From Mesorhizobium sp. YM1C-6-2 (GTDB lineage Bacteria; Pseudomonadota; Alphaproteobacteria; Rhizobiales; Rhizobiaceae), in the NCBI RefSeq assembly GCF_003666685.1, contig NZ_RCIZ01000010.1:124001-188000 (forward strand): a DNA stretch of 64,000 bases, read 5' to 3'. Positions within the stretch are counted from its first letter, which is position 1, and every line of letters starts with the position of its first letter. A model generated the notes under the pieces. That model was given only the letters and a program-made list of their open reading frames with translations. It searched no databases and was not told where the DNA came from. Shown one piece after another: positions 8,670-19,093 of the stretch. The position numbers were made by a program, and so were the translations under genes.

Positions 8670-9859
8670 GTCACCGCTGCCTTCCTGTGATATTCGGGCC
8701 GGTCCCACAGCCGGTCCTTCATGATCGCTTCCAGCACATCGGCCGCGCCGAGCACTTCCTTCTCGCCGATATAGAGCGGCGTGAAGCCGAAGCGGATGGA
8801 ATCGGGTGCGCGGAAATCGCCGATCACGTTCTTCGCGATCAGCGCCTGCATGATCGCATAGCCTTGGGGATGGCGGAACGACACCTGGCTGCCGCGTTTG
8901 TTGCCGTCGCGCGTGGTGGCGAGCACCAGGTCCGGACAGCGCTTCTCGACTTCGGCGATGAACAGGTCGCAGAGCGCGATGGACGTCGCGCGCAAATCCT
9001 GCATCGACACGCCTTCCCAGGCGTCGAGCGCCGCGTCGAGCACGGTGAGCGCGATCACCGGCGGGGTACCGACGCGCATGCGGTCGATGCCCTGGCCGGC
9101 CCGGTAGTCGAGATCGAAGGCGAAGGGGGCCTCGTGGCCGAGCCAGCCGGACAGTGCGGGGCGGGCAGTCTCCAGATGGCGCGGTGCGACATAGATGAAG
9201 GCCGGTGCGCCGGGGCCGCCATTGAGATATTTGTAGGTGCAGCCGACCGCGAAATCGACGCCGGCGCCGAGCAGGTCGACCGGCAGCGCGCCGGCCGAAT
9301 GCGCGAGGTCCCAGACCGTCAGCGCGCCGGCCGCATGTGCCTTCGCAGTCAGCGCCTTCATGTCGTGCAGCCGGCCGGTGCGGTAGTCGACTTCGGTCAG
9401 CATCAGCACGGCTGTCGTCTCGTCGATCGCATCCTCGACGTCTTCCGGCTCGACGATCTTCAGCTCCAGCCCGCGTCCCAGCGAACCGATCAGCCCCTGT
9501 GCGATATAGAGGTCGGATGGAAAATTGCCGCTGTCGGAGAGCACGACCCTGCGGCCCGGATTGAGATCGAGCGCGGCGGCCAGCGCTTGGTAGACCTTGA
9601 TCGACAGTGTGTCGCCCATGATCGTGGTGCCCTCGGGCGCGCCGATCAGCCTGCCGACACGGTCGCCGATGCTGCGCGACAGGTTGATCCAGCCCGAGAC
9701 GTTCCAGCCCTTGATCAGGTGCTTGCCCCACTCGTCGGCGAGCATGTCGGCGACGCGGGCCTTCGCAGCGATAGGCAGCGGCCCGAGCGAGTTGCCGTCG
9801 AGATAGATCATGCCTTCCGGGATATCGAAGAGCGTGCGTGTCAGGGCGAAATCGGTCAT
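8666..9859 (-). CDS. kynU: kynureninase
   Basis: A PLP enzyme that cleaves kynurenine to anthranilate and alanine. The 397-residue length matches the family. Recognisable stretches are [12 protein letters not shown] (18-29), the PLP pocket [11 protein letters not shown] (109-119), [15 protein letters not shown] (182-196), and the Schiff-base lysine K210 in [25 protein letters not shown] near the C terminus is also typical. The start ATG at 9859 overlaps the ligase stop (ATGA). Alanine released here is a carbon source, and anthranilate is the substrate of the neighbouring CoA ligase. Confidence 0.96.
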   Translation of the reverse strand: MTDFALTRTLFDIPEGMIYLDGNSLGPLPIAAKARVADMLADEWGKHLIKGWNVSGWINLSRSIGDRVGRLIGAPEGTTIMGDTLSIKVYQALAAALDLNPGRRVVLSDSGNFPSDLYIAQGLIGSLGRGLELKIVEPEDVEDAIDETTAVLMLTEVDYRTGRLHDMKALTAKAHAAGALTVWDLAHSAGALPVDLLGAGVDFAVGCTYKYLNGGPGAPAFIYVAPRHLETARPALSGWLGHEAPFAFDLDYRAGQGIDRMRVGTPPVIALTVLDAALDAWEGVSMQDLRATSIALCDLFIAEVEKRCPDLVLATTRDGNKRGSQVSFRHPQGYAIMQALIAKNVIGDFRAPDSIRFGFTPLYIGEKEVLGAADVLEAIMKDRLWDRPEYHRKAAVT

Positions 9860-11475
9860 TTCGTCTCCCGCAGCCTGAATCGCTGGATCTTGCCGGTCTG
9901 GGTCTTCGGCAGCGCCTGGATGAACTTCACCGAGCGCGGATATTTGTAGGGCGCGATAACAGCCTTGACGTGGTCCTGCAGGATCTTGCGGGTCAGGTCG
10001 TCGGCGTCGACGCCCTCGACCAGCACGACATGCGCCTCGACGATCTGGCCGCGATCGCTGTCGGCCACGCCGATGACTGCGCATTCCCTGACATGGGCGT
10101 GGGCGAGCAGCGCCGCCTCCACCTCGGGGCCGGCGATGTTGTAGCCGGACGAGATGATCATGTCGTCCGAGCGCGCCGCGAAGTGGAAGAAGCCTTCCTC
10201 GTCCTCGAAGAAGGAATCGCCGGTGAGGTTCCAGCCACCGCGGACGTATTTCTTCTGCCTGTCGTCCGCCATGTAGCGGCAGCCGGTGGGCCCGCGCACC
10301 GCAAGCCGCCCGATCGTGCCGCGCGGCACGTCTTTCATGTCCTCGTCGACGATCCTGGCCTCATAGCCGGTGACCGGCTTGCCGGTGCGGCCGGGCGCCA
10401 TGTCGGAAAGACGGTTGGAGATGAAGATGTGCAGCATCTCGGTGGCGCCGATGCCGTCCAGGATCGGCTTGCCGGTCTTCTGCGTCCAGTCCTCGAAGAC
10501 CGGCGCCGGCAGGGTCTCGCCGGCCGACACGGCGATGCGCAGCGAGGAGAGGTCGGCGCCCTTCTCCATCGCCGCCAGCATGGCGCGATAGGCGGTCGGC
10601 GCGGTGAAGCTGATCGTCGCGCGGTACTTCTCGATGATCTCGACCATGTTCGGCGGCGTCGCGCTTTCCAGCAGCGTCGCGGCTGCACCGAACCGCAGCG
10701 GGAAGATCGCCAGCCCGCCGAGGCCGAAGGTGAAGGCAAGCGGCGGCGATCCGACGAACACGTCGTCGGGCGTCACGCCGAGCACTTCCTTCGCATAGCC
10801 GTCGGCGATGATCAGCAGGTCCCTGTGGAAATGCATCGTCGCCTTGGGCACGCCGGTCGTGCCGGAGGTGAAGCCGAGCAGCGCGACGTCGTCGCGCCCC
10901 GTCGCCACCGCCTCGAAGCGCACGTCGTTGTCGAGCGCTGCCCGGTCGAGCTCGGCGTCGTGGTTGGCGGTGCCGTCGAAACCGACCACCTGCTTCAGGA
11001 AGCGGCTGGTCTTGGCGCAGGCGACCATCTCGTCCATCAGCCTGGTGTCGCAGAGCGCCAGCGTGATCTCGGCCTTGTCGACGATCTGGGCCAGCTCGCC
11101 GGCTCGCAGCATGGGCATGGTGTTGACCACCACCGCGCCGGCCTTGGTGGCGGCCAGCCAGCAGGCGACCATCGCCGGGTTGTTGGCCGAGCGGATCAGC
11201 ACGCGGTTGCCCGGCTTGACGCCGTAGCTCTCGACCAGCGCATGCGCCAGCCGGTTGGTCCAGTCGGACAGCTCCTTGTAGGTGCGGCGGCGGCCGTTGC
11301 CGATCAGGGCGGTGTGATCGCCGAAGCCCTTTTCGACCAGCCGGTCGGTCAGCTCGACCGCCGCGTTCAGCCGCTCCGGATAGTCGAAGCCTTCGAGCAG
11401 GAAGTCCGGCCACTGGTCCTCGGGCGGCAGATTGTCCCGCGTGAAGGTGTCGGTGTGAGCTGACGGTCCGAGCAT
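9856..11475 (-). CDS. acid-CoA ligase, probably 2-aminobenzoate (anthranilate)-CoA ligase
   Basis: An AMP-forming acyl/aryl-CoA synthetase of 539 residues. The adenylate P-loop is TSGTTGVPK at about 203-211. GIGATEM and the hinge region [19 protein letters not shown] follow, and the catalytic lysine is in [14 protein letters not shown] at the C terminus. The N terminus ([19 protein letters not shown]) resembles the benzoate/2-aminobenzoate-CoA ligase branch. Substrate assignment rests mainly on context: it lies directly upstream of kynU and kynA and shares an operon with the 2-aminobenzoyl-CoA monooxygenase/reductase-like gene. It is two bases from the cupin gene. The ribosome binding site is weak, so coupling to the upstream gene is likely. 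Confidence 0.88.
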   Translation of the reverse strand: MLGPSAHTDTFTRDNLPPEDQWPDFLLEGFDYPERLNAAVELTDRLVEKGFGDHTALIGNGRRRTYKELSDWTNRLAHALVESYGVKPGNRVLIRSANNPAMVACWLAATKAGAVVVNTMPMLRAGELAQIVDKAEITLALCDTRLMDEMVACAKTSRFLKQVVGFDGTANHDAELDRAALDNDVRFEAVATGRDDVALLGFTSGTTGVPKATMHFHRDLLIIADGYAKEVLGVTPDDVFVGSPPLAFTFGLGGLAIFPLRFGAAATLLESATPPNMVEIIEKYRATISFTAPTAYRAMLAAMEKGADLSSLRIAVSAGETLPAPVFEDWTQKTGKPILDGIGATEMLHIFISNRLSDMAPGRTGKPVTGYEARIVDEDMKDVPRGTIGRLAVRGPTGCRYMADDRQKKYVRGGWNLTGDSFFEDEEGFFHFAARSDDMIISSGYNIAGPEVEAALLAHAHVRECAVIGVADSDRGQIVEAHVVLVEGVDADDLTRKILQDHVKAVIAPYKYPRSVKFIQALPKTQTGKIQRFRLRETK

Positions 11476-11476
11476 T

Positions 11477-11929
11477 TTACGCGTTCGCTTCTTCCGGAAG
11501 GAAATCGACGTCGTGCTCGGCCGAGAGCTTAACGATGGTCGGAATATCGCTCTTGTCGTGCAGTTGCTCGAAGAGGTTCTTCAGCCGGCCGGCGGGCGAC
11601 ACCCAGAACAGCGCCCGGCAGGGCTTGTCGGACTTGTTGAAATAGCCGTGCGGGATGCCTCGGGGCATGCGCACCAGATCGCCGGCCTTGGCGGTCGACC
11701 ATACGCCGTCGAGCTTCAGCTCGAGCTGGCCCTCCTGCACGAGAATGAACTCGTCCTGGTCGGGATGGATGTGCACGGGCACGAACTGGCCGGGCGCGCT
11801 GTTGGTCTCGAAGGCGAAGCTGCTCTCGCACTCGGCTTTGGGGTAGTAGACCTGGCCGAGGATGTTCCATTTGACGTCACCGAAGCCGGTTCCGCTGGCG
11901 GTGATGCCCTTCGCGAGATCTTTCGTCAT
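11477..11929 (-). CDS. single-domain cupin protein
   Basis: A 150-residue cupin. Motif 1 is HIHPDQDEFILVQEG (about residues 53-67), with the two His and the Glu that bind metal. Motif 2 is PRGIPHGYFN (about 89-98). Such small cupins may be isomerases, decarboxylases, dioxygenases or binding proteins, so no reaction can be assigned. Its place between the acyl-CoA dehydrogenase and the CoA ligase suggests a step in, or sensing of, anthraniloyl-CoA metabolism. It is not recognisable as 3-hydroxyanthranilate 3,4-dioxygenase. Confidence 0.82.
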   Translation of the reverse strand: MTKDLAKGITASGTGFGDVKWNILGQVYYPKAECESSFAFETNSAPGQFVPVHIHPDQDEFILVQEGQLELKLDGVWSTAKAGDLVRMPRGIPHGYFNKSDKPCRALFWVSPAGRLKNLFEQLHDKSDIPTIVKLSAEHDVDFLPEEANA

Positions 11930-11950
11930 GACGCAGTTCCTCCCTCTGGA

Positions 11951-13102
11951 TTATGTTCTGTCGGCGAGCACCTGGCGCGCGATGACCACCTTCTGCACAT
12001 CGGATGCGCCTTCGTAGATCCTGAGCGCGCGGATCTCGCGGTAGAGGCTCTCGATGACATGGCCCTTGCGCACGCCGTCGCCGCCATGGAGCTGCACCGC
12101 CTTGTCGATGACCTCCTGCGCCTTGTCGGTGGCGTAGAGTTTCGCCATTGCCGCCTCGCGGGTGACGCGCGCAGCACCCGAATCCTTCGTCCAGGCGGCG
12201 CGGTAGACCAGAAGTGCTGCGGCGTCGATGTCGAGCGCCATCTCGGCGAGGTGGCCCTGCACCATCTGCAATTCGGCGAGCGGCGCGCCGAACAGCTCAC
12301 GCCCGGCGGCGCGCTCCAGGCTTTCGTCGAAGGCGCGGCGCGCGAAGCCGAGTGCGGCGGCGCCGACCGTCGAGCGGAACACGTCGAGCACCGACATCGC
12401 GATCTTGAAGCCCTCGCCGGGCTTGCCGATCATGGCGGAAGAGGGGACGCGCACGCCCTCGAAGGAAAGGCGGGCGAGCGGATGCGGTGCGATCACCTCC
12501 AGCCGTTCGGCGACGGTCAAACCTTTGGCGTCGGCGGGCACGAGGAAAGCCGAGATGCCCTTCGCGCCGGGCGCCTCGCCGGTGCGCGCGAAGACGACAT
12601 AGAGGTCCGCGATGCCGCCGTTGGAAATCCAGGTCTTCTCGCCTGACAGCACGTAGCTGTCGCCGTCCTTCGCGGCCGCCATGTCCATGTTGGCGACGTC
12701 GGACCCCGAGCGCGGCTCGGACAGCGCGAAGGCCGATATCGCCTTGCCGGCCCGTGTCTTCTCCAGCCACTGCTTCTGCCCGTCCGTGCCGAACAGGCTG
12801 ATCGCGCCGGTGCCGAGCCCCTGCATGGCGAAGGCGAAATCGGCGAGCCCGTCATGGCGCGCCAGGGTCTCGCGCGTGATGCACAGTATGCGCACGTCGA
12901 GCGGGGCGGGATTTGCAGTGTCTATCGCCGTAGGCTTCAGCCAGCCGTCGCGCCCGAGCATGTCGACCAGCTTGCGGCAGGCGGCGTCGACGTCGTGATG
13001 ATCGACCGGCAGGTTTTCCGCGCACCAGGCGTCCAGCTTCTCCGCCCATTCGCGATGGCGGGGCTCGAAGAACGGCCAGTTGAGAAACGAGCGGTCAGGC
13101 AT
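11951..13102 (-). CDS. acyl-CoA dehydrogenase
   Basis: A 383-residue FAD acyl-CoA dehydrogenase. It has the substrate/FAD loops [20 protein letters not shown] and [19 protein letters not shown], and [26 protein letters not shown]. The C-terminal [20 protein letters not shown] carries the catalytic Glu in the YEG motif. It would introduce a double bond into a CoA-thioester intermediate, feeding electrons to ETF. The start ATG at 13102 overlaps the enoyl-CoA hydratase stop (TGATG). Operon position suggests a ring-derived acyl-CoA rather than a fatty acyl-CoA substrate. Confidence 0.93.
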   Translation of the reverse strand: MPDRSFLNWPFFEPRHREWAEKLDAWCAENLPVDHHDVDAACRKLVDMLGRDGWLKPTAIDTANPAPLDVRILCITRETLARHDGLADFAFAMQGLGTGAISLFGTDGQKQWLEKTRAGKAISAFALSEPRSGSDVANMDMAAAKDGDSYVLSGEKTWISNGGIADLYVVFARTGEAPGAKGISAFLVPADAKGLTVAERLEVIAPHPLARLSFEGVRVPSSAMIGKPGEGFKIAMSVLDVFRSTVGAAALGFARRAFDESLERAAGRELFGAPLAELQMVQGHLAEMALDIDAAALLVYRAAWTKDSGAARVTREAAMAKLYATDKAQEVIDKAVQLHGGDGVRKGHVIESLYREIRALRIYEGASDVQKVVIARQVLADRT

Positions 13103-13914
13103 CAATTCCCCTCGAATACGGGCTTTTCCTTCGCCACGAACGCATTGTAGGCGCGCTCGAAGTCCTTGGTCTGCATGCAGATCGCCTGGGCCTGCGCCTC
13201 GGCCTCGATCGCCTGGTCGAGACCCATCGACCATTCCTGGTTGAGCTGCGTCTTGGTGATGCCGTGCGCGAAGGTCGGGCCCGACACGATGCGGCCGGCG
13301 ATGTCCATCGCGTCGGCCTCCAGGGCATCGGCCTCGACGAGGCGGTTGTAGAAACCCCAGCGCTCGCCTTCGGCAGCGCTCATCGTGCGGCCGGTGTAGA
13401 GCAGTTCTGCTGCGCGGCCCTGGCCGATGATGCGGGGCAGGATCGCGCAGGCGCCCATGTCGCAGCCGGCAAGCCCGACCTTCGTGAACAGGAAGGCGGT
13501 CTTGGCTTCCGGCGTCGCGATGCGGATATCGGAGGACATGGCGATGATCGCGCCGGCGCCGACCGCCACGCCGTCGACCGCCGAGATGATCGGCTTGCCG
13601 CAATTCAGCATCGCCTTGACGAAATCGCCGGTCATGCGGGTGAAGGCGAGCAGTTCCTTCATGTCCATCTTCACCAGCGGCCCGATGATGTCGTGCACGT
13701 CGCCACCCGAGCAGAAATTGCCGCCGTTCGGCAGGAACACGACTGCGTCGATGTCGTCGGCATAGACCAGCGCGCGGAAGAGATCGCGCAGTTCCGCATA
13801 GGAATCGAAGGTCAGCGGGTTCTTGCGCTCGGGGCGGTCGAGCCGGATCTTCGCGATGCGTCCTTCCGCCTGCCAGCGGAAATGTTTCGGCTTGAGCGCC
13901 GCCATCGAGGTCAT
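13102..13914 (-). CDS. enoyl-CoA hydratase/isomerase family protein
   Basis: A 270-residue crotonase-fold protein. The oxyanion-hole elements are [11 protein letters not shown] and [20 protein letters not shown], and [21 protein letters not shown] replaces the usual two-Glu catalytic segment. One of the normal general-base Glu positions therefore appears altered, and the reaction may be hydrolysis, isomerisation or ring cleavage rather than simple hydration. A crotonase-fold ring-opening enzyme is a known theme in CoA-thioester aromatic pathways. It overlaps MarR upstream and the acyl-CoA dehydrogenase downstream. Confidence 0.9.
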   Translation of the reverse strand: MTSMAALKPKHFRWQAEGRIAKIRLDRPERKNPLTFDSYAELRDLFRALVYADDIDAVVFLPNGGNFCSGGDVHDIIGPLVKMDMKELLAFTRMTGDFVKAMLNCGKPIISAVDGVAVGAGAIIAMSSDIRIATPEAKTAFLFTKVGLAGCDMGACAILPRIIGQGRAAELLYTGRTMSAAEGERWGFYNRLVEADALEADAMDIAGRIVSGPTFAHGITKTQLNQEWSMGLDQAIEAEAQAQAICMQTKDFERAYNAFVAKEKPVFEGN

Positions 13915-14381
13915 TCACGTCCCTCCCAATTGCTGCGGAACGACTGCAGCATGGCCGCAAGCCGCCTTGTGTCTTCTTCGTTGACGCCGCCGAGCAGCTC
14001 GCCGATCCAGCCTTCATGCGCGGCCGCCATCGCCTCGAACTGCGCCTTGCCGGCGTCGGTGAGCTTGACCATCGAGGTGCGGCGGTCGCCGTTACGCCGC
14101 GCCCGCGTCACCAGCCCTTCGGTGACCAGCCGGTCGACGATGCCGGTGACGTTGCCGTTGGAGACGAGCAGGAAGCGCGACAGGCCGCTCATCAGCATGC
14201 CTTCCGGAGCACGATAGAGAGCGGCCATAACGTCGAAACGCGGCAGCGTCGTGTCGAATTCCTGCCTGAGGCGCTCGCGCAGCTCCGCCTCGATCGTGCG
14301 CGATGCCCTGAGCAGCCTGATCCAGAGTCGCAGCCGCTCCTTGCTGTCCTTCGAGATCGCCGAGAGAGGCGCGCTCACCAT
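13911..14381 (-). CDS. MarR-family transcriptional regulator of the anthranilate operon
   Basis: A 156-residue winged-helix MarR protein. The recognition region is [21 protein letters not shown], followed by the wing [23 protein letters not shown]. The start ATG at 14381 overlaps the SDR stop by seven bases and the stop overlaps the hydratase start, so it is embedded in the operon it probably controls. MarR repressors of CoA-dependent aromatic pathways often sense the aryl-CoA thioester. A palindromic candidate operator lies upstream of the first gene, at 17496-17509. Confidence 0.9.
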   Translation of the reverse strand: MVSAPLSAISKDSKERLRLWIRLLRASRTIEAELRERLRQEFDTTLPRFDVMAALYRAPEGMLMSGLSRFLLVSNGNVTGIVDRLVTEGLVTRARRNGDRRTSMVKLTDAGKAQFEAMAAAHEGWIGELLGGVNEEDTRRLAAMLQSFRSNWEGRE

Positions 14382-15148
14382 GTCTCGCCTCCCGAAAGCG
14401 CGATCGTCTGGCCGGTGACCGATCTCGCCTTGTCGCCGCAGAGCCACAGCACGGCGTCGGCCACCTCGTCGGCCTGCACCAGCCGTCCCTGGGGATTGGT
14501 CGCGGCGAGCGCCGCGCGCGCATCCTCGGGGGAGCGGCCCGTCTTCTCGACGATCTTCTTCACCGACTGTTCGAGCATTTCGGTCTCGACATAGCCGGGG
14601 CAGACCGCGTTGACGGTGACGCCGGTCTTGGCGAGTTCGGCGGCAAGCGCCCGCATCAGCCCGACGACGCCGTGCTTGGCGGCGACATAGGGCGCGACAT
14701 AGCCGTAACCCTTGAGGCCGGCTGTGGAGGCTATGAAAATTATCCGGCCCGATTTCCGCGCGGCCATGCCCGACAGCGCCGGCTTCACGGTGATGAAGGC
14801 GCCCGTGAGGTTCACGTCAAGCGTCTTCTGCCAGTCGGCGAGCGTCACCTTGTGCGCCGGCGCGCTGTCGGCGGCGCCGGCATTGGCCACCACGATGTCG
14901 AACGGTCCGCGTGCGGTCTCGGCCTTCTCGTAGAGCGCCGACACCGCGTCCTCTTCGGTCACGTCGGCGACGATGCCGTGGATGCGCGCGTTCCCCGCCG
15001 CGACTGCCTCGAGCGCGTCCGCGCGCCGGCCGCAGATCGTCACCTCGACGCCTGCCTCGGCCAACGCCAGCGCGACCGCGCGCCCGACGCCCGAGCCGCC
15101 GCCCGTCACCAGCGCATGGCTGCCCACGATCTTTTGGGCCGCGATCAT
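14375..15148 (-). CDS. short-chain dehydrogenase/reductase (3-hydroxyacyl-CoA dehydrogenase-like)
   Basis: A 257-residue classical SDR. The cofactor motif is [10 protein letters not shown] at about 15-24, NAG at about 90, the catalytic Ser in [12 protein letters not shown], and the YxxxK pair in [19 protein letters not shown] is the usual C-terminal specificity region. It starts at ATG 15148 overlapping the stop of the monooxygenase/reductase gene (ATGA). It could oxidise or reduce the alicyclic oxo/hydroxy-CoA intermediate released by the preceding enzyme. Confidence 0.92.
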   Translation of the reverse strand: MIAAQKIVGSHALVTGGGSGVGRAVALALAEAGVEVTICGRRADALEAVAAGNARIHGIVADVTEEDAVSALYEKAETARGPFDIVVANAGAADSAPAHKVTLADWQKTLDVNLTGAFITVKPALSGMAARKSGRIIFIASTAGLKGYGYVAPYVAAKHGVVGLMRALAAELAKTGVTVNAVCPGYVETEMLEQSVKKIVEKTGRSPEDARAALAATNPQGRLVQADEVADAVLWLCGDKARSVTGQTIALSGGETW

Positions 15149-17439
15149 ACCTTCAGCCCTGCAGACGCCTCGCGTTCGGCGAGCCGGTAGGCCTGGTCGC
15201 GGCCGGGCAGGTAGGGATCTGGCCACTTCACGCCGCGGTCGCCGAGCGTGATCGCCGCATGCAGCGTCCAGTAGGGATCGGCAAGATGCGGACGCGCCAG
15301 GCAAACGAGGTCGGCGCGCCCGGCCATCAGGATCGAATTGACGTGGTCGGGCTCGTAGATGTTGCCGACCGCCATCGTCGCCATGCCGGTCTCGTTGCGG
15401 ATGCGGTCGGAGAACGGCGTCTGGAACATGCGGCCGTAGACGGGCTTGGCGCGGATGGAGGTCTGGCCGGCCGACACGTCGCAAATGTCGACGCCGGCAG
15501 CGGACAGCATTTTTGCGATCTCCACCGCGTCGGCGGGCGTGACACCCTCGATGCCGACCCAGTCGTTGGCGGAGATGCGCATGGAGATCGGCTTGTGCAG
15601 GGGCCAGGCCTCGCGCACCGCCTGGAACACTTCGAGCGGATAGCGCATGCGGTTCTCAAGCGATCCGCCGTAGTCGTCGGTGCGCTTGTTGGTCAGCGGC
15701 GTGATGAAGGAGGAGAGCAGGTAGCCGTGCGCGGCGTGGATCTCCAGCATGTCGAAACCGCAGCGGTCCGCCATTTCGGCTGACGCCACGAACTGGTCGC
15801 GCACCATGTCCATGTCGGCGCGGGTCATCGCCTTCGGCACCTGGTTGCGCTCGGACCACGGCACGGCCGAGGCCGACATGATCGGCCAGTTGCCCTCCGG
15901 GAGCGGCGCGTCGCCTTCCTCCCAGCCGACCTGGGTGGACGCCTTGGCGCCGGCATGGCCGATCTGCGCGCAGATTTTCGCCTGCGTCTCGCGGTGCACG
16001 AAATCGACCAGCCGCTTCCAGGCGACTTCGTGCTCCGGCTTGTAGAAGCCGGGGCAGCCGGGGGTGATGCGGCCTTCGGGGCTGACGCAGGTCATCTCGA
16101 TGTAGAGAAGCCCCGCGCCGCCCTTGGCGCGCTCGGCGTAATGCGTGAAATGCCAGTCGGTCGGACAGCCGTCGACCGCCTTGTACTGCGCCATCGGCGA
16201 GACGACGACGCGGTTCGCGAGCTCCATCTCGCGCAGCTTGAACGGCGCGAACATCGGCGCGCGATTCCAGTCCTGCTCAGGCGCGCCGGCCTCGCGCTGG
16301 AACCATGCTTCGGCGTCGCCCAGCCATTCCGGGTCGCGCAGGCGCAAGTTCTCATGGCTGATGCGCTGCGAGCGCGTCAGCAGCGAATAGTTGAACTGCA
16401 CCGGATCGAGGTCGAGATAGCGCTCCACCTCCTCGAACCATTCGAGCGAATTCCTCGCCGCCGACTGCAGCTTCAGCACTTCGGTGCGCCGCGCATCCTC
16501 GTATTTGCGGAAGGCGGATTCGAGGTCGGGCTCGGAATGCACGTAGTTCGCCAGCGCCACCGCGCTTTCCAGCGCAAGCTTGCTGCCCGAGCCGATCGAG
16601 AAATGCGCCGACGCCGCGGCGTCGCCCATCAGCGCGAGGTTCTTGTGGGACCAGCGTTCGCAGAGCACGCGCGGGAAGTTGATCCAGGCCGAACCCCGTA
16701 TGTGGTTGGCGTTGGTCATCAGCGGATGCCCGCCGAGATGCTTCTCGAAGATCTTCTCGCAGGTGGCGATCGATTCCTGCTGCGACATCGCGCCGAAGCC
16801 GAACTTGTCCCACGTCTCCTGGCTGCATTCGACGATGAAGGTCGCGGTGTCGGGGTCGAACTGGTAGGCGTGCGCCCACACCCAGCCGTGCTCGGTCTTC
16901 TCGAAGATGAAGGTGAAGGCGTCGTCGAATTTCTGGTGGGTGCCGAGCCAGACGAACTTGCACTTGCGCGTGTCGATGTCCGGCTTGAACACGTCGGCAA
17001 AGGTGGCGCGCGACCGCGAGTTCAGCCCATCGGCGGCGACGACGAGATCGTGCGTCTCCATATAGGGGCGCGGGTCCGGCGCTTCCGTCTCGAACTGCAC
17101 ATTGATGCCGAGTTCGCGCGCGCGCCTCTGCAGCAGAAGCAGCAGGCGCTTGCGTCCGATGCCGCAGAAGCCGTGGCCAGTCGAGACCGTGCGCACACCC
17201 TTGTAGATGACGGCGATGTCGTCCCAATAGGCGAAATAGCGCTTGATCCACACCGCGCTGACGGGATCGTTGCGATTGAGGTTGTCGAGCGTCTCGGCCG
17301 ACAGCACCACGCCCCAGCCGAAGGTGTCGTCCGGCTTGTTGCGCTCGATGACGGTCACTTCGTGCGCGGAGTTGCGCAGCTTCATGGAGATCGCAAAATA
17401 GAGGCCGGCAGGCCCGCCGCCGAGAACCGCGACCTTCAT
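15145..17439 (-). CDS. 2-aminobenzoyl-CoA monooxygenase/reductase-like flavoprotein (salicylyl-CoA 5-hydroxylase/OYE fusion)
   Basis: A 764-residue fusion. Residues 1 to about 385 form a PHBH-type FAD monooxygenase ([14 protein letters not shown] at 7-20 and [20 protein letters not shown] near 285). Residues from about 395 on form an old-yellow-enzyme reductase ([52 protein letters not shown]). This architecture is that of the enzyme described from Azoarcus evansii, which hydroxylates and then reduces 2-aminobenzoyl-CoA. Salicylyl-CoA 5-hydroxylase-like proteins share it. Co-transcription with kynA, kynU and a benzoate-type CoA ligase favours anthraniloyl-CoA as substrate. A strong GAGGAG site precedes the ATG at 17439, and it is the first gene of the operon. 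Confidence 0.92.
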   Translation of the reverse strand: MKVAVLGGGPAGLYFAISMKLRNSAHEVTVIERNKPDDTFGWGVVLSAETLDNLNRNDPVSAVWIKRYFAYWDDIAVIYKGVRTVSTGHGFCGIGRKRLLLLLQRRARELGINVQFETEAPDPRPYMETHDLVVAADGLNSRSRATFADVFKPDIDTRKCKFVWLGTHQKFDDAFTFIFEKTEHGWVWAHAYQFDPDTATFIVECSQETWDKFGFGAMSQQESIATCEKIFEKHLGGHPLMTNANHIRGSAWINFPRVLCERWSHKNLALMGDAAASAHFSIGSGSKLALESAVALANYVHSEPDLESAFRKYEDARRTEVLKLQSAARNSLEWFEEVERYLDLDPVQFNYSLLTRSQRISHENLRLRDPEWLGDAEAWFQREAGAPEQDWNRAPMFAPFKLREMELANRVVVSPMAQYKAVDGCPTDWHFTHYAERAKGGAGLLYIEMTCVSPEGRITPGCPGFYKPEHEVAWKRLVDFVHRETQAKICAQIGHAGAKASTQVGWEEGDAPLPEGNWPIMSASAVPWSERNQVPKAMTRADMDMVRDQFVASAEMADRCGFDMLEIHAAHGYLLSSFITPLTNKRTDDYGGSLENRMRYPLEVFQAVREAWPLHKPISMRISANDWVGIEGVTPADAVEIAKMLSAAGVDICDVSAGQTSIRAKPVYGRMFQTPFSDRIRNETGMATMAVGNIYEPDHVNSILMAGRADLVCLARPHLADPYWTLHAAITLGDRGVKWPDPYLPGRDQAYRLAEREASAGLKV

Positions 17440-17495
17440 CGTGCGATCTCCTCTTTCCTTCGCGTTTGCCAGACTATCGCGCCGGATATTGATTA

Positions 17496-17523
17496 CTTCA
17501 AGCTTAAAATTTCAAGCTGAAGC
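17496..17523. promoter_or_regulatory. candidate operator of the anthranilate operon
   Basis: CTTCAAGCTTAAAA (17496-17509) is an imperfect palindrome around AAGCTT. It is followed at 17512 by a second copy of TTCAAGCT, giving a direct repeat 14 bases apart within a larger CTTCA...TGAAG dyad. It lies about 57 bases upstream of the first operon gene. A site matching at 11 of 14 positions occurs at 25519-25532. Inferred: binding by one or both MarR proteins of the island. Confidence 0.5.
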
Positions 17524-17600
17524 GATTTTCTCGCGATGCCGGCCGGCGGCGGAGCGATCGCACTGGCTGCCCGGCGCGACCGCGACGACCGCAGCGCGGA

Positions 17601-18197
17601 TTATTTCGCCGGGTCCTTCGGGCTCCACAGCACCGTCGCCGCGCCTTTCTCGTAGGCCATGCCGTCGGGATAGCTGATCGCCTCGAACTGCAGCCCCCAC
17701 GGCGCCTGGAAATACATGACCGTCTGGCCGGCCGCTGGGCCTTCGCCGACCGGGAGCACGATCCGGGTCGCGACTCCCTTGCCTTCCAGATAGGCTTTCG
17801 CCGCCGGCACGTCGTCCACGTAGAAGGCGATGTGGTAGCCGCCGACGTCGCTGTTCTTGGGCGTCATGTCCTTCTGGTCCGGCGACGTATATTCGAACAG
17901 CTCGATGTTCGAGCCGAAGCCGCAGCGCACAAGCGTGATCTCCTTGATCACCGCCTTCGGGTCGACGCCGAGCAGGTCCTGCATGAAGGTGCCCTTGTCG
18001 TCGGCGAAGGGGCCGAACGACATCGCCTTCTGGCAGCCGACGACGTTGGTGAAGAAGTCGACCGCCTGCGCCATGTCGGGCACGGTGACGCCGGTGTGGT
18101 CGTGGCCGCGCATGCCGGGAATGGAATCGGCGGATGCGACGCCGGCGCTGCCGAGGATGGCCGTAGCGAGAACTGCGCTGCGAAATAGGTCTTTCAC
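17601..18197 (-). CDS. exported VOC (glyoxalase/bleomycin resistance/dioxygenase) family protein
   Basis: A 198-residue protein with a cleavable-looking signal peptide (KDLFRSAVLATAILGSAGVASA), then one vicinal-oxygen-chelate unit: HDHTGVTVPDMAQAVDFFTN and GGYHIAFYVDDVPAAKAYLE, with PWGLQFEAISYP at the end. The His and Glu positions expected of a metal site are present. The GTG start at 18197 has GGGAGA upstream and gives the signal peptide. Periplasmic export is unusual for VOC enzymes. It lies 80 bases downstream of the peptide-type transporter operon. No substrate can be assigned. Confidence 0.8.
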   Translation of the reverse strand: MKDLFRSAVLATAILGSAGVASADSIPGMRGHDHTGVTVPDMAQAVDFFTNVVGCQKAMSFGPFADDKGTFMQDLLGVDPKAVIKEITLVRCGFGSNIELFEYTSPDQKDMTPKNSDVGGYHIAFYVDDVPAAKAYLEGKGVATRIVLPVGEGPAAGQTVMYFQAPWGLQFEAISYPDGMAYEKGAATVLWSPKDPAK

Positions 18198-18277
18198 GTG
18201 ACGTCTCCCGTTGGCGGGCGGTTCCCGTGTCTCGCGCCGGCTGCCCGCTGCGCCGGCGCCGTTGAAATTCCCTCGTG

Positions 18278-19093
18278 CTACCCCGCCTTGAGCCAGTCTC
18301 CATCGATTTCCGGCAGCGGGATCGCTGCGATGAGATCGCGCGTATAGGCGTGCTTGGGATCGGCGAAGAGGGCGTCGGTCGGGCCCTGCTCGACGATCTC
18401 GCCGTTGCGCATGACGATCACCTGCCGGCACAGCCGTCGGATGACGGAAAGGTCGTGGCTGATGAAGGCGACCGTCAGGCCCATCTCGTCGGCGAGCTTT
18501 TCGAGCAGCGTCAGGATCTGAGCCTGCGTCGAGACGTCGAGGCCCGAGACGATCTCGTCGGCGAGCACGAAGTCGGGCGAGAGCGCCAGCGCCCTGGCTA
18601 TGCCGACGCGCTGGCGCTGGCCGCCGGAGAGCTCGTGGCGGTAGCGTTTCGCGAAATGTTCCGGCAGGCCGACACGCTTCAGCGCCTCCGCGACCCGCGC
18701 GCCGATATTATCGCCGAGCCCGTTCTGCTTCAGCGGCGCGGCGATGATCGCGCCGATGGTGCGGCGCGGATTGAGCGACGACATCGGGTCCTGGAAGATC
18801 ATCTGCAGGTTGCGCCTGAGCGGCCTGAGTTCTACGTCGGGCAGGTGGGTGATGTCGCGCCCGTCGAAGCTGACGCTGCCGGCGCTGGGCTCGATCAGCC
18901 GAACCAGCGCGCGCCCAAGTGTCGACTTGCCCGAGCCGGACTCGCCGACGATGCCGGTGACGGAGCGGCGCGGCAGCTCGAAGTCGAGTCCTTTCAGGAT
19001 TTCCACCAGCGGCGCGCGACCGACCAGCGGCTTTCGCGTCATGTCTGGCAGGGCGACCTTGAGGCCGCTGACCTTGAACAGGGGCTCAGCCAT
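18278..19093 (-). CDS. peptide/nickel-type ABC transporter ATPase (DppF/OppF-like)
   Basis: A 271-residue ATPase with Walker A GESGSGKSTLG, signature LSGGQRQRVGIARAL, Walker B FVLADEIVSGLD and the switch FISHDLSVIRR. FQDPMSSLNPR is the Q-loop typical of Opp/Dpp ATPases. Walker B reads ADEI rather than ADEP, a mild deviation. The ATG at 19093 overlaps the DppD-like gene. With its partner it powers uptake through the DppBC-like permease. Confidence 0.9.
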   Translation of the reverse strand: MAEPLFKVSGLKVALPDMTRKPLVGRAPLVEILKGLDFELPRRSVTGIVGESGSGKSTLGRALVRLIEPSAGSVSFDGRDITHLPDVELRPLRRNLQMIFQDPMSSLNPRRTIGAIIAAPLKQNGLGDNIGARVAEALKRVGLPEHFAKRYRHELSGGQRQRVGIARALALSPDFVLADEIVSGLDVSTQAQILTLLEKLADEMGLTVAFISHDLSVIRRLCRQVIVMRNGEIVEQGPTDALFADPKHAYTRDLIAAIPLPEIDGDWLKAG

